A stretch of DNA of 64,000 nt from an uncultured Pelagibacteraceae bacterium (GTDB lineage Bacteria > Pseudomonadota > Alphaproteobacteria > Pelagibacterales > Pelagibacteraceae). The translations under genes were made by a program, and so were the position numbers. Location of the stretch: the NCBI GenBank assembly GCA_902577075.1, contig CACGXV010000003.1:62001-126000 (forward strand), in the 5' to 3' direction. Below, one piece after another: positions 42,384-52,853 of the stretch. Under the pieces are notes generated by a model. It worked only from the letters and a program-made list of their open reading frames with translations, was not told the DNA's origin and searched no databases. Each line of letters opens with the position of its first letter. Position 1 is the first letter of the stretch.

Positions 42384-43539
42384 TTATAATTGGAATTATC
42401 CTACTACTATCTGGGTTGGCAAAGATAGAATAAAAGATCTTTATTTGGCCTGTTCAAATTTAAAAATTCAAAATCCTTTATTTGTGACGGATAAGGATTT
42501 GATAAACTTACCAATGGTTAAAGAAGTAATTTCAAAAATTAAAAATAAAATTGATAATATAGTATTGTTCTCTGATTTTTCAGGTAATCCTTTTGGTGAG
42601 AATGTTGAAGAAGGTGTTAAAGAATTTAAGAAAAATAATTGCGATGGGGTAATTGCTTTTGGAGGTGGAAGTGGACTTGATGTGGGAAAAGCAATTGCAT
42701 TTATGTCTGCACAAACAAGACCTATATGGGACTTTGAGGATATTGGAGATTATTGGAAAAGAGCAAATAATGAAAATATACCTCCTATAATTGCTATTCC
42801 AACCACAGCAGGAACTGGTTCAGAAACAGGGAGAGCTTCTGCGATAATAAATAAAGAAACTGGAGTTAAAAAAATAATTTTCCATCCAAAATTTTTACCA
42901 TCAATAGTTATTTTAGACCCAATTTTAACAAAAGATCTTTCTCCAAGATTAACAGGAGCAACTGGCATGGATGCACTAGCACATAATTTAGAGGCATTTT
43001 GTGCACCAGGCTTCCATCCAATGGCTGATGGAATTGCAATTGAAGGAATGAAACTAATAAAGAAATCTTTATTAAATGCAGTACATAATGGTAATGACCT
43101 TGATGCAAGATCTGATTTGTTAGCTGCTGCCAGTATGGGTTCAACCGCTTTTCAGAAAGGTCTTGGTGCTATTCATTCATTAAGTCATCCATTAAATGCT
43201 AAGTTCAATATTCATCATGGATTATCTAACGCAATATTCATGCCATATGTATTAACTTTCAATAGAGAAGCTATAGAAGAGAGAATTATTTCTATTTGTG
43301 ATTATCTTAATTTATCGAAAAGTTTTAATTCTTTCTTAGAGTGGATACTAGATTTGAGAAAAGAATTAGAAATACCTCATAAATTATCAGATGTGATTGA
43401 TATAAATAAGCTCGATATAGATGAACTATCTGAAATGGCTTTGAATGACCCGTCAACTGCATCTAACCCCAAAACATTGACAATTTCTGATATGAAAATA
43501 ATTTATAAAAATAGCATCTCTGGAGAATTGTTTAAATGA
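42376..43539 (+). CDS. Iron-containing (group III) alcohol dehydrogenase
   Basis: A 387-aa Fe-ADH. The NAD-binding AFGGGSGLDVGKA (95-107) and PTTAGTGSETGRAS are followed by the metal-binding region GATGMDALAHNLEAFC and IHSLSHPLNAKFNIHHG with several histidines. These enzymes oxidise or reduce small alcohols such as glycerol, lactaldehyde, butanol or hydroxyacids. In this operon it might act on the aglycone released by the hydrolase or on an aldehyde product. It overlaps both neighbours by a few bases. Confidence 0.88.
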   Translation: MSNYNWNYPTTIWVGKDRIKDLYLACSNLKIQNPLFVTDKDLINLPMVKEVISKIKNKIDNIVLFSDFSGNPFGENVEEGVKEFKKNNCDGVIAFGGGSGLDVGKAIAFMSAQTRPIWDFEDIGDYWKRANNENIPPIIAIPTTAGTGSETGRASAIINKETGVKKIIFHPKFLPSIVILDPILTKDLSPRLTGATGMDALAHNLEAFCAPGFHPMADGIAIEGMKLIKKSLLNAVHNGNDLDARSDLLAAASMGSTAFQKGLGAIHSLSHPLNAKFNIHHGLSNAIFMPYVLTFNREAIEERIISICDYLNLSKSFNSFLEWILDLRKELEIPHKLSDVIDINKLDIDELSEMALNDPSTASNPKTLTISDMKIIYKNSISGELFK

Positions 43540-44321
43540 AAAAAATATTAATAGTTGAAGGTAATCTTAAAGAGGAAAATCAAAGTTTTACTGAAGGTGG
43601 AATAAAAACTCACACTGAAAGTCTAAAAGATAGTATTAGTTATTTCACAAATGATTTAGAAATTGATGTAGTTAATCCTTCATCTGATAAAAATATTTCA
43701 GAAGTAGCAAAAGGTTTAGAAAAATTTGATGGAATGATTTGGGGAGGAAGTAGTTTAAATATATATAATGATACACTAGAAATAAGAAGACAAATAGAAT
43801 TTATGAGATCATGTCAAAATAAAATAAAAAAAATTCTAGCAATTTGTTGGGGTCTTCAGGTAGCCGCTACAGTTGCTGGAGGACAAGTAAAAAGATGCAT
43901 GACTGGATCTCATAGAGGAATAGCTCATGATATTGAGATCAATAGTAATGGATTGCAACATCCAATTTATAAAAACAAAAATGAAACTTTTAACACTCCA
44001 GCATTCAATTTTGATGAAGTTGTAAAATTACCTAAAAATTCAATCTTGTTGGCTTCAAATCCTATAAATAAAGTAATGGGGGTCAATTTCAAATCTGGAG
44101 TAAGTGATATTTGGGGAATTCAATACCACCCAGAAATTACTTATGATAAAATGATAAGTCTTATTCATTTTAGAAAAGATCGTCTGTTAAATAATAAAGC
44201 TTTTGTTGATGAGCAGGAGATAAATAATCATGTATCTATGATTGCAGAGGAAAATAAAAAATCAAATAAAGATCTTAGAATGCGAGAACTTGAAAATTGG
44301 TTAAATTATCTTTTAAAATAA
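43536..44321 (+). CDS. Class I glutamine amidotransferase-like protein
   Basis: A 261-aa protein with the class I amidotransferase triad: nucleophile in ICWGLQVA (C104) and GIQYHPE (H198, E200). [10 protein letters not shown] matches the oxyanion region. Free-standing members hydrolyse gamma-glutamyl compounds or supply ammonia to a synthase; no synthase domain is present. The gene is the last of the glycoside operon (four-base overlap with the alcohol dehydrogenase) and converges on fhs with a nine-base overlap. A gamma-glutamyl amide hydrolase is one option given nearby methylamine genes; not proven. Confidence 0.78.
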   Translation: MKKILIVEGNLKEENQSFTEGGIKTHTESLKDSISYFTNDLEIDVVNPSSDKNISEVAKGLEKFDGMIWGGSSLNIYNDTLEIRRQIEFMRSCQNKIKKILAICWGLQVAATVAGGQVKRCMTGSHRGIAHDIEINSNGLQHPIYKNKNETFNTPAFNFDEVVKLPKNSILLASNPINKVMGVNFKSGVSDIWGIQYHPEITYDKMISLIHFRKDRLLNNKAFVDEQEINNHVSMIAEENKKSNKDLRMRELENWLNYLLK

Positions 44322-45989
44322 TCCTTCTGTTTCACCTTTATCATTAATTTTTATTTTATCTGCAGCTGGCACCTTTGGTAACCCAGGCATAGTCATTATA
44401 GCACCGCAAACAACTACGATAAATTCTGCTCCTGATGATAACCTTACTTCTCTTATTGGTAGGACATGTCCGGATGGTGCGCCTTTTAAATTAGGGTCTG
44501 TAGAAAAACTATATTGTGTCTTTGCAATACAAATTGGCAAGGATTGGTAACCTGTCTCTTCAAAATTTTTTAATTGTTCTCTTATTTTAGTATCCGCTAC
44601 AACTTCACTTGCTCTATACAATTCCTTAGCAATCGTCTCAATTTTTTTAAATAATGATATTTTATCATCGTATAAAAATTTGAAGTCACTTCCTTTTTCA
44701 CACAGTTCAGCAACATTGTTTGCTAAATCTACTGCTCCTTCTCCACCTTTTTCCCAATGTTTAGATATTGATGCTGTTACACCTTTTTGTTGACAAAATT
44801 TTATAACTTCATCGACCTCTTTGTCTGTATCCAAAACAAAGTGATTAATAGCTACTGTAACAGGCAAGCCAAATTTTTGAATATTTTCAATATGTCTTTC
44901 TAAATTCACTAATCCTTTTTTTACAGCATCTATATTTTCATTTTTAAGTTCATCTTTGTTAACACCACCGTGCATTTTTAATGCTCTTATAGTTGCTACA
45001 ATCACCACACAACTTGGTTTTAATCCTGATTTTCTACATTTTATATCTAAGAATTTTTCAGCACCTAGATCCGCACCAAATCCTGCTTCAGTAACAACAT
45101 AGTCTGATAGTTTTAATGCAGTTTTAGTTGCTAATACAGAATTACAACCATGCGCAATATTAGCGAAAGGACCTCCATGGATTATTGCGGGATTATTTTC
45201 CAAAGTTTGAGTTACATTTGGTCTAATTGCATCTTTTAACAAAACAGTCATTGGACCATGTGCATTTAAATCTTTTGCATAAATTGCTTTTTTATCTCTT
45301 GTGTATGCAACAGTTATATTTCCAATTCTATTTTCAAGATCATGTAGATCATTAGATAAGCAAAAGATCGCCATGATTTCAGATGCAACTGTAATATCAA
45401 AACCATCTTCTCTTGGGAAACCATTTGCAACACCACCAAGATTAATATTGATAGATCTTAATGCTCGATCATTCATATCAAGCACTCTTTTCCAAACTAT
45501 TCTTCTTACATCTATATTTAATTTATTTCCCCAATAAATATGGTTATCTATTAAAGCGGATAAAAGATTATGAGCAGAAGTGATTGCATGAAAGTCACCT
45601 GTGAAATGAAGATTTATCTGCTCCATAGGAACAACTTGCGCATAACCACCACCAGCTGCGCCACCCTTCATTCCAAATGAAGGACCTAAGCTCGGCTCTC
45701 TTAAACAAACAATAGATTTTTTACCTATTTTATTTAATCCATCAGACAATCCCACTGAAGTAGTTGTTTTTCCTTCTCCAGCTGGAGTAGGAGTAATTGC
45801 TGTAACTAATATTAATTTTCCGTCTTTTTTATTATTAAATGTTTCAAGATATTCCAGTTTGATCTTAGCTATGTATCTACTTATTGGACTATATGCCTCA
45901 GCATTATCTGGAACACCAACTCCATCCAAAATCTCTTGAATTGGTTTCATATTTGCTTCTCTTGCAATTTGGATATCTGTTTTTGACAT
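44313..45989 (-). CDS. fhs: Formate-tetrahydrofolate ligase
   Basis: A 558-aa FTHFS of full length. The P-loop [12 protein letters not shown] (67-78), [54 protein letters not shown] and [14 protein letters not shown] are all present. It interconverts formate, ATP and THF with 10-formyl-THF in the cytoplasm. In methyl-oxidising SAR11-type bacteria it conserves energy from one-carbon units released by Sox, Tdm and demethylases, or supplies formyl groups. It is divergent from soxB with a 128-base gap. Confidence 0.96.
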   Translation of the reverse strand: MSKTDIQIAREANMKPIQEILDGVGVPDNAEAYSPISRYIAKIKLEYLETFNNKKDGKLILVTAITPTPAGEGKTTTSVGLSDGLNKIGKKSIVCLREPSLGPSFGMKGGAAGGGYAQVVPMEQINLHFTGDFHAITSAHNLLSALIDNHIYWGNKLNIDVRRIVWKRVLDMNDRALRSININLGGVANGFPREDGFDITVASEIMAIFCLSNDLHDLENRIGNITVAYTRDKKAIYAKDLNAHGPMTVLLKDAIRPNVTQTLENNPAIIHGGPFANIAHGCNSVLATKTALKLSDYVVTEAGFGADLGAEKFLDIKCRKSGLKPSCVVIVATIRALKMHGGVNKDELKNENIDAVKKGLVNLERHIENIQKFGLPVTVAINHFVLDTDKEVDEVIKFCQQKGVTASISKHWEKGGEGAVDLANNVAELCEKGSDFKFLYDDKISLFKKIETIAKELYRASEVVADTKIREQLKNFEETGYQSLPICIAKTQYSFSTDPNLKGAPSGHVLPIREVRLSSGAEFIVVVCGAIMTMPGLPKVPAADKIKINDKGETEGLF

Positions 45990-46117
45990 TTGGTTTAAAA
46001 CTTATAATAAATTAGTGTGCAAAATTTCTATACTTTTTTAATAGGATTTTAAACATCTAAAAAATATATATATAAAAAATAAGAAAAAATTTAAGTTTAA
46101 TTAGATAAAATTAAATA

Positions 46118-47374
46118 ATGCAAAAATACTCAGTTTTTAGTCTAATAAAAAATGCATTCTCAGATCATCAAAATTGGGAAGTTGCATGGAAAGACCCAAC
46201 ACCTAAAAAAGAATACGATGTAATTATCATTGGTGGGGGAGGCCATGGATTAGCTACCGCATATTACTTAGCAAAAGAACACAACATTACAAATGTTGCT
46301 ATCATTGAAAAAGGTTGGATAGGTGGAGGAAACGTTGGAAGGAATACTACAATTATTAGGTCTAATTACATGCATGATGAGAATGGTTTGTTTAGCGAAT
46401 TTGGTATGGATCTTTGGAGAAAGATGAGCCAAGATTTAAATTACAATGTAATGTTTTCCCCAAGAGGAATAATTAATCTTGCCCACTCAGATGCACAAAT
46501 GAATGCCTATTCAAGAAGGGGAAATTCGATGCGTTTGAACGGCATTGATGCGGTTTTGTTAAATAGAGAAGAAGTTCAAAAGTTAATTCCAATGGCAGAC
46601 TTTTCTGACAATGTAAGGTTTCCAATTTTTGGAGGCTTGATGCAACCAAGCGCTGGAACAGCAAGACACGATGCTGTTGCCTGGGGTTATGCGAGACAAG
46701 CAGACTCTATGGGTGTTGACATAATTCAAAATTGTGAAGTTACGGGATTTGATGTCTCAAATGGAAAAATTCTTGGAGTAAGAACTTCTAAAGGAGATAT
46801 TAAAGCAAAGAAAGTTGGTTTATGTGTTGCAGGAAGTACAAATATTTTGGCAGAAATGTTAAATATGACTTTACCAATTGAAACTCATTTGCTTCAAGCA
46901 TGTGTATCAGAGCCTATTAAACCTTTGCTTGATCATGTTGTTACATTTGGTGCAGGACATTTTTATTGTAGCCAATCAGATAAAGGAGAAATGGTTATGG
47001 GTGGAGACTTAGATGGATACAATAGTTATTCTCAAAGAGGAAACCTACCAACTCTTCAACATGTTTTAACAGAGGGGATTGCAATGTTTCCATTTCTTAG
47101 CAAATTAAAAATGTTAAGAACTTGGGGTGGAATAATGGATATGTCCATGGACGGATCGCCAATTATTGATAAAACGCATATTAATGGATTATATTTAAAT
47201 TGTGGTTGGTGCTATGGTGGATTTAAGGCAACCCCAGCTTCAGGGTGGACTTTTGCACATACAATTGCTCAAGATAGAGTTCATGATTTAAATGCCGGTT
47301 ACAGCCTCAACAGATTTAGCACTGGAAATTTAATTGATGAAAAAGGCCTAGGAACTAAAACCTGGATATCATAA
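46118..47374 (+). CDS. soxB: Sarcosine oxidase beta subunit
   Basis: A 418-aa flavoprotein. The Rossmann motif IIIGGGGHGLATAYYLA is at about residues 36-52, then IEKGWIGGGNVGRNTTIIRS where the covalent flavin region of SoxB lies. GGWCYGGFKATPASG-type C-terminal sequence is characteristic. With the delta, alpha and gamma genes directly downstream it forms heterotetrameric sarcosine oxidase, which oxidises sarcosine to glycine, giving H2O2 and 5,10-methylene-THF. N-methylglutamate dehydrogenase subunits share the same gene order, so that alternative remains. Confidence 0.93.
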   Translation: MQKYSVFSLIKNAFSDHQNWEVAWKDPTPKKEYDVIIIGGGGHGLATAYYLAKEHNITNVAIIEKGWIGGGNVGRNTTIIRSNYMHDENGLFSEFGMDLWRKMSQDLNYNVMFSPRGIINLAHSDAQMNAYSRRGNSMRLNGIDAVLLNREEVQKLIPMADFSDNVRFPIFGGLMQPSAGTARHDAVAWGYARQADSMGVDIIQNCEVTGFDVSNGKILGVRTSKGDIKAKKVGLCVAGSTNILAEMLNMTLPIETHLLQACVSEPIKPLLDHVVTFGAGHFYCSQSDKGEMVMGGDLDGYNSYSQRGNLPTLQHVLTEGIAMFPFLSKLKMLRTWGGIMDMSMDGSPIIDKTHINGLYLNCGWCYGGFKATPASGWTFAHTIAQDRVHDLNAGYSLNRFSTGNLIDEKGLGTKTWIS

Positions 47375-47644
47375 ATGTTATATATCAACTGTCCACATTG
47401 TGGACTTAGATCTCAGAATGAATTTGCTTATGGCGGAGATGCAACAGTAAAGCGTCCTGAACTTAATAAAGAAATAAGCGATCAAGAGTGGGATAATTTT
47501 GTATACTTAAGAAAAAGTCCAAGAGGAAAACATTTAGAATTATGGCATCATATTTCTGGATGTAGACAATGGATTAAAGTTGAGAGAGATACATCAACTC
47601 ACGAAATTTTTAAAACTTATAAAGCAAACGAAGCAATAGAATAA
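47375..47644 (+). CDS. soxD: Sarcosine oxidase delta subunit
   Basis: An 89-aa zinc-binding subunit. The N-terminal INCPHCGLRSQNEFAYGGD and the later HISGCRQWIKVERDT provide three cysteines and a histidine, the zinc site of SoxD. Length matches the family (about 90-100 aa). Its ATG follows the soxB stop with no gap and its stop overlaps the soxA start. Confidence 0.93.
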   Translation: MLYINCPHCGLRSQNEFAYGGDATVKRPELNKEISDQEWDNFVYLRKSPRGKHLELWHHISGCRQWIKVERDTSTHEIFKTYKANEAIE

Positions 47645-50640
47645 TGTCCCAGGATTTTAGATTAGATAATGTTGGAATGGTCAATAGAGAAAAAAAAATC
47701 TCGTTTAAATTTAATGGCAAAAAATATTTTGGTTTCGAGGGAGATACTATCGCATCTGCCTTAATAGCGAATGGAGTTCATTTAGTAGGTAGAAGTTTTA
47801 AATATCACAGACCTAGGGGTTTTTTTGGAGTTGGCGTTGATGAGCCCTATGCAATTCTGCAGTTAGATAGAAATAATGAAAGAGATCCAAATATAAGAGC
47901 AACAGAACAAGAAATTTTTGAAGGGCTTGAGGTTAAGAGTGTTAATTGTTGGCCTAGTGTAAATTTTGATATTGGGGCGATAAATAATTTCTTAAAAATG
48001 TTTTTTCCAGCTGGTTTCTATTACAAAACATTTATGTGGCCTCCTAGCTTTTGGTATAAAATATATGAACCTTTTATTCGAATGGCGGCTGGATTTGGAG
48101 AAGCTTCAATCAAACATGATAAAGAGAGATACGAGCATAAATATGAGTATTGTGATTTATTAATAACGGGATCTGGACCTTCAGGTTTAGCAAGTGCTTA
48201 TGCCGCTGCCAAGAACGGAGCCCGAGTAATATTAGCTGAGGATAAACCAAGATTTGGAGGCAGCTTATTAACAAGTGATGTAAATATCGGAAACCAAACT
48301 GGAGTTGAGTGGACAGAAAAAATTATTGCAGAACTAAAGTCCATGCCTAATGTTACTGTAAAAAATAGATCGCAAGTTTTTGGTTACTATGATCACAATA
48401 TGTTAGTAATGTCAGAGCGTATTAGTGATCACTTGCCAAAAACCCAAAAATATCTACCTAAACAACGTTTGTGGTACATAAGAGCAAATGAAGTATTGAT
48501 TTCATCAGGTTCAATTGAAAGACCTTTAGTTTTTGGAAATAATGATACTCCAGGAGTTATGTTATCGTCAGCTGCCAAAGAGTACATGAAAGTTTATGGC
48601 GTATTAGTTGGAAAAAAACCTTTAATTTTCACCAACAATGATAGTGGCTATGAAACCGCAATTGAATTTAAAAAAAACGGGGTAAATCCAATTATATTGG
48701 ATACAAGAAGCGATCCCTCTTCAGACATTATAGCTGAGGCAAAAAATTTAAATATTGAAATTAAATTCTCACATGTAGTTGTTGCTGCAAAAGGCTATAA
48801 AAAAGTTAAATCAGCAGATATTGCTAAAATATCTGACGATAAAAAAGAATTATTTAACATAGAAAATATAGAATGTGATTGTATTTGTGTATCAGGTTTT
48901 TGGACACCATCTATTCATTTAGCTTCACAGTCAGGAAACAAATCTAAATTTAACGAAAAAATTGATGCATTTGTACCAGATAAATCCAAACAACAAGAAA
49001 ATACAATTGGGTCAGCAAATGGAATATTTACATTAGAGGAAACAATTAAGGATGCTTTTGATAAAGGTTTTGATGTTTCAAATAAAATAACTGAAAAAAA
49101 TAATAAAGTTTCAGTACCAACAGTAGTAGAAAAAAAATCAACAGATCATGACAAATTTTGGTGTGTTCCTTTACCAAAAGGTAAATCTTATAAAAGGTTT
49201 TTAGATTTTCAGAATGACGTAGCGGTTTCTGATATTGAGCTAGCTCTAAGAGAAGGTTTTAGGTCTATCGAGCATGTAAAAAGATATACAACGCTTGGTA
49301 TGGCTACTGACCAAGGAAAAACGAGTAATTTAAATGGATTACAATTAGTTTCTGATATTGAGAATAAAGTTGTTCCACAAGTAGGACATACGACTTTTAG
49401 ACCTCCTTATACCCCAGTTTCAATTGGAGCAATTGTAGGAAGAGAAGTTGGTAAGCATTCTAAACCAACAAGGAAATCACCTATGCACTCATGGCATGAA
49501 AAAAATAATGCAGTATTTGTTCATGCAGGAGTTTGGTTAAGACCAAGATATTACAAACAAGGAAATGAAGGTTTATTTGAAGCATCAAAAAGAGAGGCAA
49601 AGAATGTAAGACAAAATGTAGGCGTATGTGATGTTACAACATTAGGTAAAATAGATGTTAAAGGACCAGATGCAGCAGAATTTTTAAATAGAGTTTATAC
49701 TAACGCTTGGCTTAAACTTCCAGTAGGTAAAGCAAGATACGGTGTAATGTTAAGAGAAGATGGAATTGTAATGGATGATGGAACAACAACAAGGATTTCC
49801 GAAAATCATTATCACATGACAACTACAACAGCTCAAGCAGCAAATGTTCTATCTCATTTAGAATATTATTTACAATTAGTGTGGCCAGAATTAAATGTAA
49901 ACGTTGTATCAACCACAGAGCAATGGGCAGGTGCAGCAATCGCAGGACCTAATTCTAGAAAATTATTAATGAAATTATTCCCTAATTTAGATGTTTCAAA
50001 CGAAGGTTTGCCATTTATGGGTTATAAAGAGGCTGATTTATTTGGAGTTCCTGCAAAAATTTACAGAATTTCGTTTTCTGGTGAGTTAGCATATGAGATT
50101 AACGTTGAATCTGATAACGGATATTTCATGTGGGAAAAAATAATGGAAGTTGGAAAAGAATTTCAAATACAACCATATGGAACTGAAGCTTTATCAACTC
50201 TAAGAATAGAGATGGGTCATGTTGCAGGATCTGAATTAGATGGAAGAACAATCCCTTATGATGCATCTTTAGAAGGGCTAGTTAGTAAGAAAAAAGATTT
50301 TATAGGTAAAAGATCTTTAAACAGATCTGCCTTTACATCTACGGATAGAGAAAAATTAGTTGGTGTAGTTCCAATTGATAAAACTACAAGTATACCCGAG
50401 GGATCTTACATAGTAAAAGATCCCAAAGCAAAATTACCTAATCCAAAATTAGGTCATGTTTCCGCTTCATGTTGGAGTGTTGAATATGATAACCCATTTT
50501 CTTTAGCAATAATTAAGGATGGTAAAAATATGATAGGACAAAAACTCTTTGCTATGTCACCTTTAAAAAACAAAACAATACCTGTAGAGATTGTCTCTTC
50601 TCATTATGTAGATCCTGAAGGAAAGAGAGTTAGATCATGA
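47644..50640 (+). CDS. soxA: Sarcosine oxidase alpha subunit
   Basis: A 998-aa subunit. An N-terminal ferredoxin-like region has SFKFNGKKYFGFEGDTIASA and GRSFKYHRPRGFFGVGVDEP. A FAD/NAD-binding domain with ITGSGPSGLASAYAAAKNGA begins near residue 174. The last 400 residues are a GcvT-like tetrahydrofolate domain (FAMSPLKNK end; DVTTLGKIDVKGPDAAEFL, AIAGPNSRKLL). NAD+ and the channelled methyl intermediate meet here, so methylene-THF is made directly. Length is normal. Gene order beta-delta-alpha-gamma is standard. Confidence 0.94.
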   Translation: MSQDFRLDNVGMVNREKKISFKFNGKKYFGFEGDTIASALIANGVHLVGRSFKYHRPRGFFGVGVDEPYAILQLDRNNERDPNIRATEQEIFEGLEVKSVNCWPSVNFDIGAINNFLKMFFPAGFYYKTFMWPPSFWYKIYEPFIRMAAGFGEASIKHDKERYEHKYEYCDLLITGSGPSGLASAYAAAKNGARVILAEDKPRFGGSLLTSDVNIGNQTGVEWTEKIIAELKSMPNVTVKNRSQVFGYYDHNMLVMSERISDHLPKTQKYLPKQRLWYIRANEVLISSGSIERPLVFGNNDTPGVMLSSAAKEYMKVYGVLVGKKPLIFTNNDSGYETAIEFKKNGVNPIILDTRSDPSSDIIAEAKNLNIEIKFSHVVVAAKGYKKVKSADIAKISDDKKELFNIENIECDCICVSGFWTPSIHLASQSGNKSKFNEKIDAFVPDKSKQQENTIGSANGIFTLEETIKDAFDKGFDVSNKITEKNNKVSVPTVVEKKSTDHDKFWCVPLPKGKSYKRFLDFQNDVAVSDIELALREGFRSIEHVKRYTTLGMATDQGKTSNLNGLQLVSDIENKVVPQVGHTTFRPPYTPVSIGAIVGREVGKHSKPTRKSPMHSWHEKNNAVFVHAGVWLRPRYYKQGNEGLFEASKREAKNVRQNVGVCDVTTLGKIDVKGPDAAEFLNRVYTNAWLKLPVGKARYGVMLREDGIVMDDGTTTRISENHYHMTTTTAQAANVLSHLEYYLQLVWPELNVNVVSTTEQWAGAAIAGPNSRKLLMKLFPNLDVSNEGLPFMGYKEADLFGVPAKIYRISFSGELAYEINVESDNGYFMWEKIMEVGKEFQIQPYGTEALSTLRIEMGHVAGSELDGRTIPYDASLEGLVSKKKDFIGKRSLNRSAFTSTDREKLVGVVPIDKTTSIPEGSYIVKDPKAKLPNPKLGHVSASCWSVEYDNPFSLAIIKDGKNMIGQKLFAMSPLKNKTIPVEIVSSHYVDPEGKRVRS

Positions 50641-51224
50641 CGATGATATCACCTTTGCAGAACATTCATTCAGAGGGCTCTTATGGAAATTTTGAAAATA
50701 AAACTGAAAATGAATTATTGAAAATTTCTGAGTTAAAAAATTTATTAATTGTTCAAATAGTTCAGTACAAAAATTCTTCAATTAAAATAAATGATATAAA
50801 ACTTAATAATTTGCAATTTGTTAATGAAGCACAAAAAGTTGTCGCAAATGAAAATTTAAGAATATTGTGGAATTCACCAAACAATTGGCTTGTTGTTTCC
50901 AAAAAAAAAGAACTTTTTAGTGAAATTTTGAAAAATTTTAATGATAGCGACTTTGCTGTTACAGACCTCTCACACTCAAAAGCAATTATAGAAATAGAAG
51001 GACCTAATGTTAAAGAGGTTTTAAAAAAAGGTTGTCCGTTTAATTTCAATATATTTAGTAAAAATATGTGCATCAACTCATCATATAACGGAATATCTTT
51101 TTTAGTTGATATGGTTGAAGATGATCCTGAAAAAGCTAGAATTTTTTCACTTCGTAGTTTTGGGGAATCTATGTATCACTCAATAACTGATGCTTCACTA
51201 GAATATGGCTATAAATGTATCTAG
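50637..51224 (+). CDS. soxG: Sarcosine oxidase gamma subunit
   Basis: A 195-aa protein overlapping soxA by four bases, at the position of soxG. It is a divergent GcvT-fold-like subunit; FAVTDLSHSKAIIEIEGPNV followed by KEVLKKGCPFNF and a C-terminal FGESMYHSITDA helix match the gamma family. It stabilises the tetramer. The call relies on order and these short motifs; sequence is less conserved than the other subunits. Confidence 0.85.
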   Translation: MTMISPLQNIHSEGSYGNFENKTENELLKISELKNLLIVQIVQYKNSSIKINDIKLNNLQFVNEAQKVVANENLRILWNSPNNWLVVSKKKELFSEILKNFNDSDFAVTDLSHSKAIIEIEGPNVKEVLKKGCPFNFNIFSKNMCINSSYNGISFLVDMVEDDPEKARIFSLRSFGESMYHSITDASLEYGYKCI

Positions 51225-51227
51225 AAA

Positions 51228-52853
51228 CTATTCAAAAGTTTTAAATCTTGTTTTTTGAATAATAAATACGAATAAAATTGGTAAAATTAAAGTCAGTAAT
51301 GTTACAGTTATTAATAATATTCCCAATTCTGAGTAGTCAGCAGTCGTCAATATTGCATTTGTCACTTTATCTTTGACTTCACGAGTAATTGTGTAAATTT
51401 CATTTAAGTATTTTGTTCCTAAAGCACTTGCTGATAGCGCCAAATTTGTAAAAGACGCAAAAACTGCAAAAAAGGTAGCTTTTAAGTGCGAAGGCGCATT
51501 CTTTGCAATCCATGCTAGTAAAGGTATCATTGAGACCTGACCTAAAGGTGACTCTAAAGCTGTATTAATTAGTGCAATAAATTTAGCATCAACAATTCCA
51601 TTTGTTATTGATGAAGTCCAATTATGAAATCCGTAATACATCCCAACACTTGGCAAAAATAATATTGCACCAGCAATTGACAAAACTACAATAATTTTTG
51701 CTATTGAATTATTTGACATAAAAGGTCTAAGCAAAATAATTCCTAATAATGTTAAGACCGAAGCTAGTAATGATAATATAGAAAAAAACTGCTCGTTAAA
51801 TTTAAGCTCATCTATTTCGAACCAAGATAGTCCTGGACCTGGACCTGGCATTGCTCTAAATACGAATATAATCACAGCCGTCCCGACAATCGTAGATCTT
51901 AAATTTTGAGGCAGTTCTTTTATCAATTTACTCATCAGGAACAAAATAATTACCATAGATCCTAAAAAAACTATTTCTTGAGCAAAAGGAACTCCGAAGG
52001 AACCAACGCTTAGTGTAAAAATTACAAAAATTAAACTACCACCTAAAATCCACCAATTAATCTCTGTTTTTTCATGTTGGTAATTATCTTCGTTACCGAC
52101 TAAACCCTGACCAATTAATTTATTTTTCTTTTTATTTTTAAGATAGTTAGCAAAAATTACACCTAAAATTGAAACAAATGGTATTACTAGTGCATAAATA
52201 TAAATTGATCCATAGAGCTCTATTTTTTCCGCTTGGTCTAAACTATCTACGCCTTTAAATAAGATTACATTTACTAAAGCGACTAAAACAGTACCACCGA
52301 TAATTGCAAATCTTCCAAGTGTCTGCATTGTAGTATGCATTGTTTTAATCTGATCTTGTGAAAATTTTTGACCTTCTTCATTAACAATTGGAACAGCTTC
52401 TACTGTCATTGCATCTGCAACAACATCTTGAACCACATATCCAATTGGAGCTAAAAGAACACTTATTACAAACCAAGTCTCTACTTTTAGAATTGTGGAC
52501 ATCCATTCCGTATGGATAATTAATCCATACATTATCAATAAGCTTAAACTAATTAGTGTAGCTCCTACATAAACCATATAATTTTTTTTGTTCCAAATTA
52601 GATCTACTAAATGACCTAATGGCATTTTTAGTGCCCAAGGAATGCCAGCCCAAAACCCTAGCCCAGCAAGAAAGGCTGCTGATAAATTTAGATAATCTTT
52701 AATAAAAAATGTACCCACTATTCCTGTTAAACCTGAAATTCCAGCTGCAAGATAAATCATTAAAGGTGGTAAATAAGATAGTTTAAATTGTCTTCCTAAA
52801 TCTAGTAAAGTGGAGTCGATAAATTTGGAAATTTGATTCATAAAATTATTCAA
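51228..52853 (-). CDS. BT1/folate-biopterin-type MFS transporter
   Basis: A 541-aa membrane protein with about twelve hydrophobic segments and a charged central loop. Early motifs are PLMIYLAAGISGLTGI and KMPLGHLVDLIWNKKNYMVY. The helix VVQDVVADAMTVEAVPI matches the conserved D-x-x-x-D-x-x-x-V-E signature of BT1/folate-biopterin transporters. Eukaryotic and cyanobacterial members carry folates or pterins. It converges on soxG three bases away and is near fhs, so a folate or pterin link is attractive but unproven. Other MFS substrates are possible. It overlaps the upstream hypothetical gene by eight bases. Confidence 0.72.
   Translation of the reverse strand: MNNFMNQISKFIDSTLLDLGRQFKLSYLPPLMIYLAAGISGLTGIVGTFFIKDYLNLSAAFLAGLGFWAGIPWALKMPLGHLVDLIWNKKNYMVYVGATLISLSLLIMYGLIIHTEWMSTILKVETWFVISVLLAPIGYVVQDVVADAMTVEAVPIVNEEGQKFSQDQIKTMHTTMQTLGRFAIIGGTVLVALVNVILFKGVDSLDQAEKIELYGSIYIYALVIPFVSILGVIFANYLKNKKKNKLIGQGLVGNEDNYQHEKTEINWWILGGSLIFVIFTLSVGSFGVPFAQEIVFLGSMVIILFLMSKLIKELPQNLRSTIVGTAVIIFVFRAMPGPGPGLSWFEIDELKFNEQFFSILSLLASVLTLLGIILLRPFMSNNSIAKIIVVLSIAGAILFLPSVGMYYGFHNWTSSITNGIVDAKFIALINTALESPLGQVSMIPLLAWIAKNAPSHLKATFFAVFASFTNLALSASALGTKYLNEIYTITREVKDKVTNAILTTADYSELGILLITVTLLTLILPILFVFIIQKTRFKTFE

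Noticed and set aside
46055..46080. TATATATATA run upstream of soxB as an operator
   Set aside because: It lacks the TTTATATATAAA core and is not distinguishable from simple AT richness.
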